A stretch of DNA of 64,000 nt. It comes from Sulfuricurvum kujiense DSM 16994. GTDB taxonomy: Bacteria; Campylobacterota; Campylobacteria; Campylobacterales; Sulfurimonadaceae. Made by a program: the position numbers and the translations under genes. The notes under the pieces were generated by a model. That model was not told where the DNA came from, ran no database searches, and worked only from the letters and a program-made list of their open reading frames with translations. Positions within the stretch are counted from its first letter, which is position 1; every line of letters begins with the position of its first letter. This document shows positions 43,009 to 52,838 of this stretch, one piece after another. The stretch is from NCBI RefSeq assembly GCF_000183725.1, contig NC_014762.1:496001-560000 (forward strand). Direction: 5' to 3'.

Positions 43009-44613
43009 ATGACCATAAAGCAACAAATCAGTGTCGGTATCGGCTCCATCATTATAATGGTGGTAATCAATGCGGTTATAGGTACTATAAACACTCAAAA
43101 TGTAAAAGCTCTTATCGATCAAACAGCGGAGGAATCGGTCCCCCAGGCCTTTTTGGCAGCGGACGCAAAATTCCAGACATCCCAAATCCAGCAGTTTGTC
43201 AATGATGCGGCTTTGACTCAGGAGAATGACTCTATAAACGAGGCGGAAAAGGCGTATTCAGCTCTTTTGGAGGATATTGCTTCATTTGAAAAAATGTTTA
43301 AAGAAGAGGGCGATACCAAAGGGTTGAACGAGGTCAGCGGAATTAAACAGGATGCGACCGATATGCTCGATGCGGGCAAAGAGATGAAAAAAGCTTACGG
43401 GCGCAGCGATTCCGAGGGTGATGAGTCAATGAAAAGATTCGATCAACTCACAGCGAAGGTGTCCGATCGGATTGACGCACTTCAGGATTCACAGATGAAT
43501 GAAGCCAAAGGGAACCTTGCTACGGTCATTGCCAAAGCCCAATCTTCTTCTACGATGACGATCGTTTTAGGGATTTTGTCGGTTACGATCGGATTGGCAG
43601 CCGCGTATTTTACGATTTCCATCATTAGCCGTGCAGTACAGACTTTAAACAGCCGCATCCGAATGATGGTCACCAACAAAGATCTCACCCAATATATTCT
43701 CCTTGAGGGGAAAAATGAGCTGAGCGAAATCGCCGATGACATAAATGATTTGACACGTACTTTAAGAGAGACATTTGCAACGGCTCAAAATGCGGCGGTT
43801 GAGAATGTATCGGTATCGGCCGAACTTTCCACTACCTCATTGTCGATCGGAAAGCAGGCCGAACATGCGTCCGGCATCGTCGAAGAGACAACCGCAAATG
43901 CCAATCTGATTAAAATGGAAATGAATTCGGCGCTTTCCCGCACGACTCAGGTAACGGAAATGGCGGTCAATGCGAGAAATAACCTTGAGTCGGCTCAGCG
44001 TTCGTTGCGTGAAACCATTGAATCGCTCAACGAAACGGTCGAGATAGAAAACGGTATGAATGAGCGTTTAAATGCACTGACCCAGGAAGCCGATCAGGTT
44101 AAGAACGTACTTACCGTCATATCCGATATCGCAGAACAAACCAATCTGCTTGCCCTTAATGCGGCTATCGAAGCGGCACGTGCGGGAGAACACGGACGCG
44201 GATTTGCCGTTGTTGCCGATGAAGTGCGAAAACTGGCGGAGAGAACCCAAAAAAGTCTTGTAGAATCGAATGCTACCGTAAACGTAATTGTTCAGTCCAT
44301 TATGGATATGTCAGAGCAGATGAACCGTAATGCCAAGCAGATGGAGAAACTCTCAACATCAGCCTTGAATGTTGAAGCACAAACAAATATGGCGGTAAAT
44401 ACGTTGATCGAAACCGTAGGCGGTATGAACGATGTTGCCCAAAAAGCGAAAGTCAATACCGAACGAAACGATATGATTATTGATGAAATCAATAAAATCC
44501 AAGTGATGTCCACCTCCAATGCCAGAAGTGTTGAAGAGATAGCGTCTGCGGCTGAACATTTGCACAAGGTTTCAGAAAATATGTCTGCGCAAATTTCTGC
44601 TTTTAAAATTTAA
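43009..44613 (+). CDS. Methyl-accepting chemotaxis protein
   Basis: 534-residue chemoreceptor. Membrane helices at about 7-29 and 183-205 enclose a helical periplasmic ligand domain of the four-helix-bundle type. A HAMP domain follows (about 206-262). The signalling domain holds the conserved hairpin tip [39 protein letters not shown] (given as a family landmark around residues 375-415 by its parts [17 protein letters not shown] and [19 protein letters not shown]). There is no obvious C-terminal CheR-tether pentapeptide. Its ligand is unknown. It has its own terminator, separate from the che genes 2.3 kb downstream. Confidence 0.93.
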   Translation: MTIKQQISVGIGSIIIMVVINAVIGTINTQNVKALIDQTAEESVPQAFLAADAKFQTSQIQQFVNDAALTQENDSINEAEKAYSALLEDIASFEKMFKEEGDTKGLNEVSGIKQDATDMLDAGKEMKKAYGRSDSEGDESMKRFDQLTAKVSDRIDALQDSQMNEAKGNLATVIAKAQSSSTMTIVLGILSVTIGLAAAYFTISIISRAVQTLNSRIRMMVTNKDLTQYILLEGKNELSEIADDINDLTRTLRETFATAQNAAVENVSVSAELSTTSLSIGKQAEHASGIVEETTANANLIKMEMNSALSRTTQVTEMAVNARNNLESAQRSLRETIESLNETVEIENGMNERLNALTQEADQVKNVLTVISDIAEQTNLLALNAAIEAARAGEHGRGFAVVADEVRKLAERTQKSLVESNATVNVIVQSIMDMSEQMNRNAKQMEKLSTSALNVEAQTNMAVNTLIETVGGMNDVAQKAKVNTERNDMIIDEINKIQVMSTSNARSVEEIASAAEHLHKVSENMSAQISAFKI

Positions 44614-44625
44614 TTGCGACACATA

Positions 44626-44660
44626 AAAAAGGTGCTTCCCGCAAGATAGAAGCGCTTTTT
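44626..44660 (+). terminator. Rho-independent terminator after the chemoreceptor
   Basis: Stem AAAAAG(G)TGCTTC / GAAGCGCTTTTT with one bulge and one wobble, ten-base loop, ending in five T residues. It lies 13 bases after the stop. Confidence 0.75.
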
Positions 44661-44686
44661 GAGAGGCTAAATATCATTAGGTTTGG

Positions 44687-44692
44687 TATAAT
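44687..44692 (+). promoter_or_regulatory. greA -10 box
   Basis: TATAAT, 30 bases before the GTG start of greA. No clear -35. Confidence 0.5.
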
Positions 44693-44721
44693 GTTCCATT
44701 ATTATTTCTGCGGAGCAAACA

Positions 44722-45219
44722 GTGGAACAAAAAGAACCTATGACCAAATACGGGTTTCAACGTCTCAGCGATGAGTTGAATACCCTAAAAAATATCGATT
44801 TGCCGGCTGTCAATGTCGAAATCGACCGTGCCAAAGAGTACGGAGACCTAAAAGAAAATTCCGAATACCATGCGGCACGCGAAAAGCAGGCATTTATCGG
44901 ATCTCGAATCGCAGAACTCGGTGAAGTGATTTCTCGAGCTCAGATCGTAGACCCGAGTGAACTCGAACATGCCCGTGTCAGTTTTGGCTCTACGGTGGTG
45001 CTGTGTGATTTGGAGAGCGATGAAGAGGTTACCTATACGATCGTCGGAGGGTGCGAAAGCAATCCTGACCGCGGACTGATCTCATTTAACTCTCCTCTGG
45101 CAAAACAGCTTTTAGGACGTCAGGAAGGGGATGAATTGAACGCAAAACTCCCCGGCGGTACCAAAAATTTTGAAGTGCTCGAAGTGAAATATCAGGAGAT
45201 CGTGTTTGAAAGCCATTAA
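44722..45219 (+). CDS. greA: Transcription elongation factor GreA
   Basis: 165 residues. GreA rescues backtracked RNA polymerase by stimulating transcript cleavage. The N-terminal coiled coil with the tip acids (REYGDLKENSEYHAAREKQ region; tip D/E in GDLKENSEYH) and the C-terminal FKBP-like domain (GSTVVLCDLESDEEVTYTIVG, SPLAKQLLGRQEGDELN) are both complete. GTG 44722 gives MEQKEPMTKYGFQRL, similar to the Helicobacter start. Its end overlaps argC by 14 bases. Confidence 0.95.
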   Translation: MEQKEPMTKYGFQRLSDELNTLKNIDLPAVNVEIDRAKEYGDLKENSEYHAAREKQAFIGSRIAELGEVISRAQIVDPSELEHARVSFGSTVVLCDLESDEEVTYTIVGGCESNPDRGLISFNSPLAKQLLGRQEGDELNAKLPGGTKNFEVLEVKYQEIVFESH

Positions 45220-46219
45220 TGTCGGCATTATCGGAGTCAGCGGCTATACGGGTTTAGAACTCGTAAAAATGCTCATTTCCCATCCGATTTTCAATCTCGT
45301 TTATTGTGCCAATACCGAAGGTGCGACAACAGTGTCCGACCTGCATCCCGCCCTCATGGGCGTATGCGATTTGAATGTCGAAAAAGTCGATATTGAGCGT
45401 ACGGCACAGCTGTGTGAGCTGGTATTTTTGGCGCTTCCGCATAAAACGGCGATGCAGACGGCCAAAGGGTTATTGGCTAAAGGGCTCAAAGTGGTCGATC
45501 TCTCCGCCGACTACCGTTTGAGTCAGGAGAATTACGAAGCGTTTTATTGCGAACACGAAGATTTGGACAATCTCTCCCATGCAGTCTATTCGATCCCTGA
45601 ACTTCACGGCAAGCGTGCAGAGGGGGCGAAACTGATCGCCAATCCGGGATGCCATGTCACCGCGACATTGATGGCATTGGCTCCGTTTTTGGATCATATC
45701 GATTTATCTCAGCCGATATTCGTCGATTCGAAAACCGGGGTGTCGGGTGCGGGAAAATCACCGAGTGCGACGGTTCATTACGTGAGTGTCAACGACAATA
45801 TAAACTGCTATAACATTATCAAGCACCGCCATGCGACCGAGATTGAACAACACGCTTCGGCACTTTGCGACGGCTCGGTAAAAGTGACGTTCGTCCCCTC
45901 ACTTGTCCCGATGACGCGGGGAATGCTCGCGTGTGTCTATGCGACACTCAAAGACGATTGCGATCCGCTTGCTCTGATGGAGGCTTTTTACAACGGCAAA
46001 CCTTTTGTCCGTCTCCGTAAAGCTCCTCCGCATACGAAAATGACGTCTGGAACGAATTTTGCCGACGTGTATGCAACCCGCCACGGCAATGCCCTCGTCG
46101 CAATGTGCGCTATCGACAATCTGATGCGCGGTGCGAGTTCGCAGGCATTGGCGAATGCCAATATTATGATGGGACTGGACGAAACGCTCGGAATCCCTCG
46201 CATCGCGTATGTCCCTTAA
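45206..46219 (+). CDS. argC: N-acetyl-gamma-glutamyl-phosphate reductase
   Basis: Arginine biosynthesis enzyme that reduces N-acetylglutamyl phosphate with NADPH. Type I ArgC: NAD-binding VGIIGVSGYTGLELVKML at the start, LALPHKTAM, the catalytic cysteine in NPGCHVTA (about residue 150) and the active-site RHATEIEQHAS. 337 residues. The start is TTG 45206 with AGGAG at 45194-45198, inside greA. Overlaps the phosphoesterase gene by 11 bases. Confidence 0.95.
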   Translation: MKAINVGIIGVSGYTGLELVKMLISHPIFNLVYCANTEGATTVSDLHPALMGVCDLNVEKVDIERTAQLCELVFLALPHKTAMQTAKGLLAKGLKVVDLSADYRLSQENYEAFYCEHEDLDNLSHAVYSIPELHGKRAEGAKLIANPGCHVTATLMALAPFLDHIDLSQPIFVDSKTGVSGAGKSPSATVHYVSVNDNINCYNIIKHRHATEIEQHASALCDGSVKVTFVPSLVPMTRGMLACVYATLKDDCDPLALMEAFYNGKPFVRLRKAPPHTKMTSGTNFADVYATRHGNALVAMCAIDNLMRGASSQALANANIMMGLDETLGIPRIAYVP

Positions 46220-46940
46220 AACGCTTCAAGAGGGGGCGATTCTCATCGCAGATGCCCACTGTGCCCCGTGGCGCACCTCATTCATCGATTTTCTTCATGC
46301 CCTCGAATCAGACAAGATAGTGACCCCTCAGCTCATTTTGATGGGGGATATCTTCGATATGCTTTACGGCCCGATACAAAGATCGTATCGCTACAGTACC
46401 GAAGGGATCGATCTGCTAAACCGCCTCGGCAAAAAAATTGAGATTATCTATTTAGAGGGAAACCACGATTTCCTCCTCACTGATTTATTCCCGGGTATTA
46501 CCGTCATCCGTCGAGAAGAGCAGCCTATTGTCATGGATTATGAGGGGAAGAAAGTTGCTTTATCACACGGCGACAGCAGTATGGGATGGGGATATGAACT
46601 CTATACGGCGCTGATCCGAAATCCTTTGCTGTTAGCTTTTTTGCGTATGCTGGATACTCTGGGTGGAGGCTTTATCGTAAGTTGGCTGGAAGAGCAGATG
46701 AAACGAAAATCGCATTGCCGGAATATTGACGATTTTGAACGTTTGACAGAGCAGCGCCTGAGCGGGTTTAAAAGCGGCTCGGCTGATGTTTTAATCGAGG
46801 GTCATTTCCACCAGAACCGAAGCATAAAATTCCCTCAATTTGATTACATTAACGTCGGTGCTTTTGCTTGCAATGAAAGATACTTTACTGTACAATCAAA
46901 TCAAAATAAGACGTTACTGCGTGAATGCAGTTTTTCGTAA
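46209..46940 (+). CDS. LpxH-like UDP-2,3-diacylglucosamine diphosphatase
   Basis: 243-residue metallophosphoesterase. The five metal motifs are visible: ADAHCAP, GDIFDMLYG, GNHDFLL, SHGDSSM and GHFHQNRS. The set and spacing resemble LpxH/LpxH2, which hydrolyse UDP-2,3-diacylglucosamine to lipid X in lipid A synthesis, and Campylobacterota have this type. It lacks further distinguishing signs, so a different phosphoesterase is possible. It overlaps argC and ends nine bases before cheV. Confidence 0.78.
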   Translation: MSLKTLQEGAILIADAHCAPWRTSFIDFLHALESDKIVTPQLILMGDIFDMLYGPIQRSYRYSTEGIDLLNRLGKKIEIIYLEGNHDFLLTDLFPGITVIRREEQPIVMDYEGKKVALSHGDSSMGWGYELYTALIRNPLLLAFLRMLDTLGGGFIVSWLEEQMKRKSHCRNIDDFERLTEQRLSGFKSGSADVLIEGHFHQNRSIKFPQFDYINVGAFACNERYFTVQSNQNKTLLRECSFS

Positions 46941-46949
46941 GGAGCCCCT

Positions 46950-47894
46950 ATGAAGGGACAAGGTGATATTTTAAAAGTCGGCAGCAACGAAATGGAGCTC
47001 GTCGATTTTCGTATATTTAAACGCGAAGGCGATGAGGTATACGAAGGGATCTATGGGATCAACGTCGCCAAAGTACGTGAAATTATCCGATTTCCGAAAT
47101 TGACGGAATTGCCGGGAACCCCGCCGTTTATCGAAGGGATATTCGATCTTCGCGGTGTCGTTATTCCGGTCGTCAATTTGGCCAAATGGATGGGTGTCGA
47201 TGCACCGGACGGGGTCGAGAAAGAGTCTCGGGTCATTATTACCGAATTTAACAACATCCTGATCGGATGCGTCGTGCATGAAGCCAAACGTATCCGCCGT
47301 ATCAACTGGAAAGATATCGAACCGGCATCCTTCGTATCCGGGGATGGCGGAATGGACAGCTCCAAGATTACAGGAGTTACCCGTATCGAAGACGATGCGG
47401 TTCTTTTGATTCTGGATTTGGAAAGCGTCGTTCAGGAACTCGGTTTGTATCAGCCTGCAAGCGGAAAGCTTGAAGACGGCAAATACAATTTCAGCGGTTA
47501 TGTTCTTCTTCTCGATGACAGTTCTACGGCACGCCGTATTATCAAAGAGGCGCTGGAACAAATGGGCTTTGACGTCATCGAAGCGACAGACGGAGAAAAC
47601 GGAATGAAAATTCTGGAAGATATGTACGCTAAATACGGTGAGAATATTTCCAGCAAGCTTCGCCTTATCGCTTCGGATATTGAAATGCCGTTGATGGACG
47701 GATTCCATTTTGCCGCCAACGTGAAAGCGGATCCGCGATTTAAAATGATACCGATCGTCTTCAATTCGTCTATCAGCGATTATTTTAGCGAACTTCGCGG
47801 CAAAGAGGCAGGCGGAGAAGCGTATCTGGTCAAATTTGATTCAAATTTATTTTACGATGAAGTAGCACGTGTCGTTCGTGCACATATTCAATAG
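46950..47894 (+). CDS. cheV: Chemotaxis coupling protein CheV (CheW-REC)
   Basis: 314 residues: CheW-like domain (about 10-165, with GIYGINVAKVREIIRFP and GIFDLRGVVIPVVNLAKWMG described as blocks) followed by a receiver domain (about 180-310) with acidic LLLDDSSTARR and phosphorylation site D243 (ASDIEMP). CheV couples receptors to CheA, and its receiver domain tunes the coupling. First gene of cheV-cheA-cheW, the usual Campylobacterota order. Confidence 0.94.
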   Translation: MKGQGDILKVGSNEMELVDFRIFKREGDEVYEGIYGINVAKVREIIRFPKLTELPGTPPFIEGIFDLRGVVIPVVNLAKWMGVDAPDGVEKESRVIITEFNNILIGCVVHEAKRIRRINWKDIEPASFVSGDGGMDSSKITGVTRIEDDAVLLILDLESVVQELGLYQPASGKLEDGKYNFSGYVLLLDDSSTARRIIKEALEQMGFDVIEATDGENGMKILEDMYAKYGENISSKLRLIASDIEMPLMDGFHFAANVKADPRFKMIPIVFNSSISDYFSELRGKEAGGEAYLVKFDSNLFYDEVARVVRAHIQ

Positions 47895-47904
47895 GGGATA
47901 GGCA

Positions 47905-50403
47905 ATGGATGAATTTCAAGAAATATTACAGGACTTTTTGGTTGAGTCGTTTGAACTGATAGAGCAGCTTGACCAAGACCTGGTCGAATTGGAATCACGA
48001 CCTGACGATTTGGATTTGCTCAACCGTATTTTCCGGGTAGCCCATACGATTAAAGGGGCAAGTTCATTTTTAAATTTCGATGTATTGACCCATTTGACCC
48101 ACCATATGGAAAACCTGTTGAATATGGCTCGTCACGGGGATTTGGTCATTGATGCCGATGTCATGGACGTTATCCTCGAATCGATCGATTTGATGAAAGC
48201 GCTTCTCGTCCGTATCCGCGACAGCGGTGAAGACTCCGGATTGGAAGTTGAGCCGTGTGTTCTCCGTCTTGATGCGGTAGCGAACGGAACCTCTATACCG
48301 AAAAGTGCAGATGCGCCTGCCGCTGCGCCTGAACCTGTCGTTACTACTGCAACTTCGGAAGGGGAAGAGGATTATTCCGGAATGAACGAAGAGGAAGTTG
48401 AAGCGGAAATTGAACGTCTGATTGCTTTGCGCCAAGCGGAAGATGCTGCGAAAAGGGCTGCACATGCCGGTGAAACGTCGAGTGCTCAAACGGAAGAAGA
48501 GCCTGATTACTCGGGGATGAGCGAAGAGGAAGTCGAAGCGGAAATTGAACGTCTAATCGCTTTGCGCCAAGCGGAAGATGCGGCGAAACGCGCACAAAAA
48601 GGGTCAGAACCGGAGGCACCGAAAGCAGAATCTGCCCCTGCCCCTGCTCCGGTAGCGGCTCCCCCTGCAGCTGCACATAAAAGCGAATCGGCTCCTGCGG
48701 CTAAAACTGCTGCGCCGGCACCGAAAAAAGTCGAGTCCAAAGACGATGAAAACCGCGGCGGTTCGGCGGTTGAGCAAACTATCCGTGTCGATGTCAAACG
48801 ACTTGACCATTTGATGAACTTGATCGGTGAACTCGTTCTGGGTAAAAACCGTTTGATCAAAATCAACGATGATGTCGAAGAGCGCTACGAAGGGGAAGCT
48901 TTCCTCGAAGAGCTTAACCAGGTCGTATCGATTGTCTCTTTGGTTACGACCGACTTGCAAATCGCCGTTATGAAAACACGTATGCTTCCGATCGGGAAAG
49001 TGTTTAACAAATTCCCGCGTATGATTCGCGACCTTTCCCGTGAGCTTAACAAAAAAATTGAGCTTGAAATTACAGGGGAAGAGACGGAACTTGACAAATC
49101 GATCGTCGAAGAGATCGGCGATCCGTTAGTACATATCATCCGCAACTCATGCGACCACGGAATCGAGACACCGGAAGCACGTCTTGCAGCCGGTAAAGAA
49201 GAGGGCGGAACGATTCAGCTTAAAGCATATCATGAAGGTAACCATATCGTCATCCAGATTATTGATGACGGTAAAGGGCTTGATGCCGAAATGCTCAAAC
49301 AAAAATCGATCGAAAAGAATATCATTACCGAAAAAGAAGCCGATACTATGTCGGAGAAAGAGGCTTTCGGTCTCATCTTCCGTCCGGGATTCTCAACAGC
49401 CGCACAGGTTACCAGCGTTTCGGGCCGCGGTGTGGGGATGGACGTTGTTAAAACGAACATCGAAAAACTTAACGGTATGATCGATATTGACTCGGAAGTG
49501 GGTCAAGGTACGTCGATGAAACTCAAAATCCCACTAACCCTGGCGATTATCCAAGCGTTGCTGGTAGGGGTTCAGGAAGAGTATTATGCGATTCCTCTCG
49601 CATCGGTTCTTGAAACGGTACGTATCAGCAAAGACGAGATTTATACGGTTGAGAGCCGCTCGGTCATGCGTCTGCGTGACGAAGTCCTCTCTCTCGTCCA
49701 TATCGGGGACATTTTTGAAGTTGAGCGTGTATTTGACAACAGCGAACACGCGTACGTCGTTGTCCTCGGACTGGCAGAGAGCAAAATCGGACTTATCGTC
49801 GATTCATTGGTCGGGCAAGAAGAGATCGTTATTAAATCTTTGGGTGAATATCTTAAAGGGATTGAAGGGATCGCAGGGGCGACTATCCGAGGCGATGGCG
49901 GCGTAACGTTGATCGTTGACGTTGCGGCATTGATGCAGATGGCAAAATCGGTCAAATCGACCGTAGGTCAGGAGAGTGCGGAAGCCAAAGGGCGTGGCGG
50001 TGCTAAAAATTCACCGACGGATTACTGCGTGATGATTGTCGATGACTCTAAAACCGACCGTACCATCATGCGCAAAGCGCTTGAACCGATGGGGATTACC
50101 CTTGTCGAAGCCAACGACGGTGTCGAAGCACTGAATATTCTCAAACAGGGTGAATATAACTTCGACGGTATGCTGGTTGATATCGAAATGCCGAGAATGG
50201 ACGGATACACTCTGGCAGCCGAGATTAAAAAATACAATAAGTATAAAAATCTCGCACTGATTGCCGTTACGTCACGTACCGGAAAAGCAGACCGTATGCG
50301 CGGAGTAGAATCGGGTATGGTGGAATACATCACAAAACCGTATTCGCCGGAATATCTGATGAATGTCGTCAAACGCAATATCAAGTTTAACGAGGGGCTA
50401 TAA
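47905..50403 (+). CDS. cheA: Chemotaxis histidine kinase CheA with C-terminal receiver (CheA-Y)
   Basis: 832 residues. Phosphotransfer domain with H47 (RVAHTIKGASSFL); a linker (about 110-290) that contains a 45-residue module repeated twice in tandem (SGMNEEEVEAEIERLIALRQ and SGMSEEEVEAEIERLIALRQ) and then a Pro/Ala-rich stretch; dimerisation domain (RLDHLMNLIGELVLGKNRL); ATPase with HIIRNSCDHGIETPEAR and GRGVGMDVV; CheW-like domain (about 550-680); and a receiver (about 705-830) with the acceptor in LVDIEMPRMDGY. The fused receiver is typical of Campylobacterota CheA. 10 bases after cheV, two before cheW. Confidence 0.96.
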   Translation: MDEFQEILQDFLVESFELIEQLDQDLVELESRPDDLDLLNRIFRVAHTIKGASSFLNFDVLTHLTHHMENLLNMARHGDLVIDADVMDVILESIDLMKALLVRIRDSGEDSGLEVEPCVLRLDAVANGTSIPKSADAPAAAPEPVVTTATSEGEEDYSGMNEEEVEAEIERLIALRQAEDAAKRAAHAGETSSAQTEEEPDYSGMSEEEVEAEIERLIALRQAEDAAKRAQKGSEPEAPKAESAPAPAPVAAPPAAAHKSESAPAAKTAAPAPKKVESKDDENRGGSAVEQTIRVDVKRLDHLMNLIGELVLGKNRLIKINDDVEERYEGEAFLEELNQVVSIVSLVTTDLQIAVMKTRMLPIGKVFNKFPRMIRDLSRELNKKIELEITGEETELDKSIVEEIGDPLVHIIRNSCDHGIETPEARLAAGKEEGGTIQLKAYHEGNHIVIQIIDDGKGLDAEMLKQKSIEKNIITEKEADTMSEKEAFGLIFRPGFSTAAQVTSVSGRGVGMDVVKTNIEKLNGMIDIDSEVGQGTSMKLKIPLTLAIIQALLVGVQEEYYAIPLASVLETVRISKDEIYTVESRSVMRLRDEVLSLVHIGDIFEVERVFDNSEHAYVVVLGLAESKIGLIVDSLVGQEEIVIKSLGEYLKGIEGIAGATIRGDGGVTLIVDVAALMQMAKSVKSTVGQESAEAKGRGGAKNSPTDYCVMIVDDSKTDRTIMRKALEPMGITLVEANDGVEALNILKQGEYNFDGMLVDIEMPRMDGYTLAAEIKKYNKYKNLALIAVTSRTGKADRMRGVESGMVEYITKPYSPEYLMNVVKRNIKFNEGL

Positions 50404-50405
50404 CA

Positions 50406-50900
50406 ATGAGCGAAAAACTTCAACAAATTATCAACAAACAGCACAAAACCCTCTCCGGAGATGATGTCAAAATCGATGAAGTGATCCAATTGGTCGGTTT
50501 CATCGTGGGAGACGAAGAATTTTCGGTACCCATTTTGAGTATCCAAGAGATCATTAAACCGATTTCATGGACACGTGTTCCTCAAACACCTCCCTATATT
50601 TTAGGGGTATTCAATCTGCGCGGATCGGTTATCCCGTTGATCGATTTACGTTCACGTTTCGGTTTGGAGATGCAAAAGCACACCGAAGAGACCCGTTTCA
50701 TCGTGATGAAAAACAACGATGACGTTGCCGGATTCGTCATTGACCGTCTCACCGAAGCGATACGTTTGCCGAAGAAAGATGTCGGACCGGCGCCGGATAC
50801 GATTTCTGAGGAAGAGAGTATGATCGACGGCGTCGGTAAACAGGCCGACCGCATCATCACGATTCTCAAAGTCGGAAAACTTTTGGAAAGAAATTTCTGA
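50406..50900 (+). CDS. cheW: Chemotaxis coupling protein CheW
   Basis: 164-residue scaffold that links receptors to CheA. The CheW signature FSVPILSIQEIIKPISWTRVP and NLRGSVIPLIDLRSRFGL are present, with RFIVMKNNDDVAGFVIDR after. ATG 50406 starts two bases after the cheA stop. Followed by a strong hairpin that probably ends the cheVAW transcript. Confidence 0.95.
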   Translation: MSEKLQQIINKQHKTLSGDDVKIDEVIQLVGFIVGDEEFSVPILSIQEIIKPISWTRVPQTPPYILGVFNLRGSVIPLIDLRSRFGLEMQKHTEETRFIVMKNNDDVAGFVIDRLTEAIRLPKKDVGPAPDTISEEESMIDGVGKQADRIITILKVGKLLERNF

Positions 50901-50915
50901 TTTAGAATTCTCTAT

Positions 50916-50940
50916 GCTAATCGGCTAAGTTCCGATTAGC
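50916..50940 (+). terminator. Hairpin ending the cheV-cheA-cheW run
   Basis: Perfect nine-bp stem GCTAATCGG/CCGATTAGC with a seven-base loop, 16 bases after the cheW stop. The following bases are T-rich only in part (TGCTTTAAC). Confidence 0.65.
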
Positions 50941-51017
50941 TGCTTTAACACTGCGTTCTCATCTACTGAATTACCAAAACCGTTTGCGATTTTTTTTAAT
51001 TATGGCACAATACCCTC

Positions 51018-52322
51018 ATGAAAGAAATCCATTATTCCAACCGACGCAAGCAGCTTCTTGAACGTATGGAGCAAGGTGTTGCGATCATTAGCGCAGCGAT
51101 GCCTGCGCTGCGGTCGAACGATACCGAACACCCCTACCGTCAAAACAGCGATTTTTACTACCTGACCGGCTTTAATGAAAGCAATTCGTTACTGATTTTG
51201 ATCAAAAACCACAGCGAGACAAAAACGATATTGTATGTGGAAGCGTATGATGAACAATATACGCTATGGAACGGTGCACGCCACGGTATAGAGAAAGCCA
51301 AAGAGCGTTTTGATGTCGATGATGTCCGCAACATTAAAGATTTCCCCGATGAAGTCAAAGAACTTTTGCGCGAACATGTGAACCTCTACATCGATCTTTT
51401 TGACGATTCGGAGGCCTTGAGCGAAGCCAAACTGGCAGCCAGACTGCTGCGCGAAACGCGCGGTGTCAAACGTCATATCCGCTCCTTCCGTGATATTACC
51501 CATCTGATCCGATCACAGCGCCTTATTAAAGCACCTGAAGAGGTTGAGACGATCCGCCGAGCCGTTGCATTGACTGCGGATGCCCATCATGCCGCGATGA
51601 AGCGTTCTCATGCCGGGATGAAGGAGTATCAGCTGCAGGCCGAAATGGCGTATGTTTTCGTTAACGGCGGCGGCCATACCGAAGCTTACGGTACGATTGT
51701 CGCAGGAGGGAATAATGCCAATACTCTGCACTATGTCGACAATAGCGATGAACTCCGAGACGGAGAGCTGGTACTGATCGATGCGGCGTGTGAGATAGAA
51801 CTCTATGCGAGCGACATCACCCGCACCTTTCCCGTAAACGGAGTATTCAGCGATGCACAGCGTGAAGTCTACAACGCGGTATTAGAGGTGCAGCTCCGTG
51901 TGATCGAGGCTATAGCTCCGGGTGTTAAACGCGATTGGCTCCAAACCTACAGCGAAGAACTGCTTTGTGACGCGTTGATTGCATTGGGCGTATTGAGCGG
52001 TGAGCGAAGTGAGTTGATGGAAGCCAAAGAGCATAAGAAATATTCTCCGCACGGGATCGGGCATTGGATGGGGTTGGACGTCCATGATCCGTGTCCGTAT
52101 GTGGATGAAGCGGGGGAAGCGTTGGCTTTTGAGGCGGGGATGGTGATGACGATCGAACCGGGGCTTTATTTCCGCGCCGATGATGAGAGTGTCCCCGAAC
52201 GCTACCGCGGCATCGGTATCCGTATCGAGGATAATATCCTCGTCACCGAAAGCGGTTATGAGAACCTCTCGGCGATGATTGCGAAAACAGTCGATGAGAT
52301 TGAAGCGATGTGTAAGAAGTAA
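51018..52322 (+). CDS. pepP: Xaa-Pro aminopeptidase (aminopeptidase P)
   Basis: 434-residue M24 metallopeptidase that removes an N-terminal residue before proline. N-terminal domain with RQNSDFYYLTGF. The two-metal site is complete: D in LIDAACEIELY, D in ASDITRTFP, H in HGIGHWMGLDVHD, E in TIEPGLYF and E in GIRIEDNILVT. AMP-type length. It is preceded by its own gap and followed by three hairpins. Confidence 0.95.
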   Translation: MKEIHYSNRRKQLLERMEQGVAIISAAMPALRSNDTEHPYRQNSDFYYLTGFNESNSLLILIKNHSETKTILYVEAYDEQYTLWNGARHGIEKAKERFDVDDVRNIKDFPDEVKELLREHVNLYIDLFDDSEALSEAKLAARLLRETRGVKRHIRSFRDITHLIRSQRLIKAPEEVETIRRAVALTADAHHAAMKRSHAGMKEYQLQAEMAYVFVNGGGHTEAYGTIVAGGNNANTLHYVDNSDELRDGELVLIDAACEIELYASDITRTFPVNGVFSDAQREVYNAVLEVQLRVIEAIAPGVKRDWLQTYSEELLCDALIALGVLSGERSELMEAKEHKKYSPHGIGHWMGLDVHDPCPYVDEAGEALAFEAGMVMTIEPGLYFRADDESVPERYRGIGIRIEDNILVTESGYENLSAMIAKTVDEIEAMCKK

Positions 52323-52327
52323 AAATA

Positions 52328-52401
52328 GCACACAAGTGTGCGTGGGCTTCCTGCCGAAGGAAACTCAGTGTTAACATAGCTAATCGGGGCTTTGCTCCGA
52401 T
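52328..52401 (+). terminator. Cluster of three hairpins after pepP
   Basis: Stems GCACAC/GTGTGC (52328-52341), TTCCT/AGGAA (52348-52362) and ATCGGGGC-TTT-GCTCCGAT (52383-52401). The last is the strongest and lies between convergent genes, so it could serve both. Confidence 0.5.
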
Positions 52402-52412
52402 AGCGTATAAAA

Positions 52413-52838
52413 TTAGTTATAACTATAACTCCATCCGCTGAGGCCGTCTTTGGCCTCTTTAAACCCTTGTGAATCCCCTAGAAAATCGATGATATGCAGC
52501 AAGGTCCACGGAATACTATTGGCTTCGGCATCATCGATAATGTGTTTTGGCATCGGAGTCTTTTGGGAGGTGAGGGCAAACGCGATCCGCTCACGGTTGC
52601 TTAGCACATGGCTTGTCGCGGTGATATCCAATTCACGGCAGAATTTTTCCAAAATCAGCGGTTTGACATCTTCGGGGATAACATCGGCGGTATTAAGGAT
52701 AATGGTGAAATGGATCGGGTGCTCTTCGGGCATCAGAGAAGGGGATGCCATCAGGATATATTCGACCTTCTCCAGAAGGGTTGTGATTTCTCCCGCAGAG
52801 AGGTAGCTGTTGACTTTAAGGGGCTGCATTTCCTGCAT
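52413..52838 (-). CDS. Hypothetical protein A of a coupled pair
   Basis: 141 residues, no signal peptide or membrane helix, no family recognised. It starts at ATG 52838 with a one-base TAATG overlap with the upstream gene, so the two are translationally coupled and probably act together. Composition is ordinary for the genome. Confidence 0.6.
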   Translation of the reverse strand: MQEMQPLKVNSYLSAGEITTLLEKVEYILMASPSLMPEEHPIHFTIILNTADVIPEDVKPLILEKFCRELDITATSHVLSNRERIAFALTSQKTPMPKHIIDDAEANSIPWTLLHIIDFLGDSQGFKEAKDGLSGWSYSYN

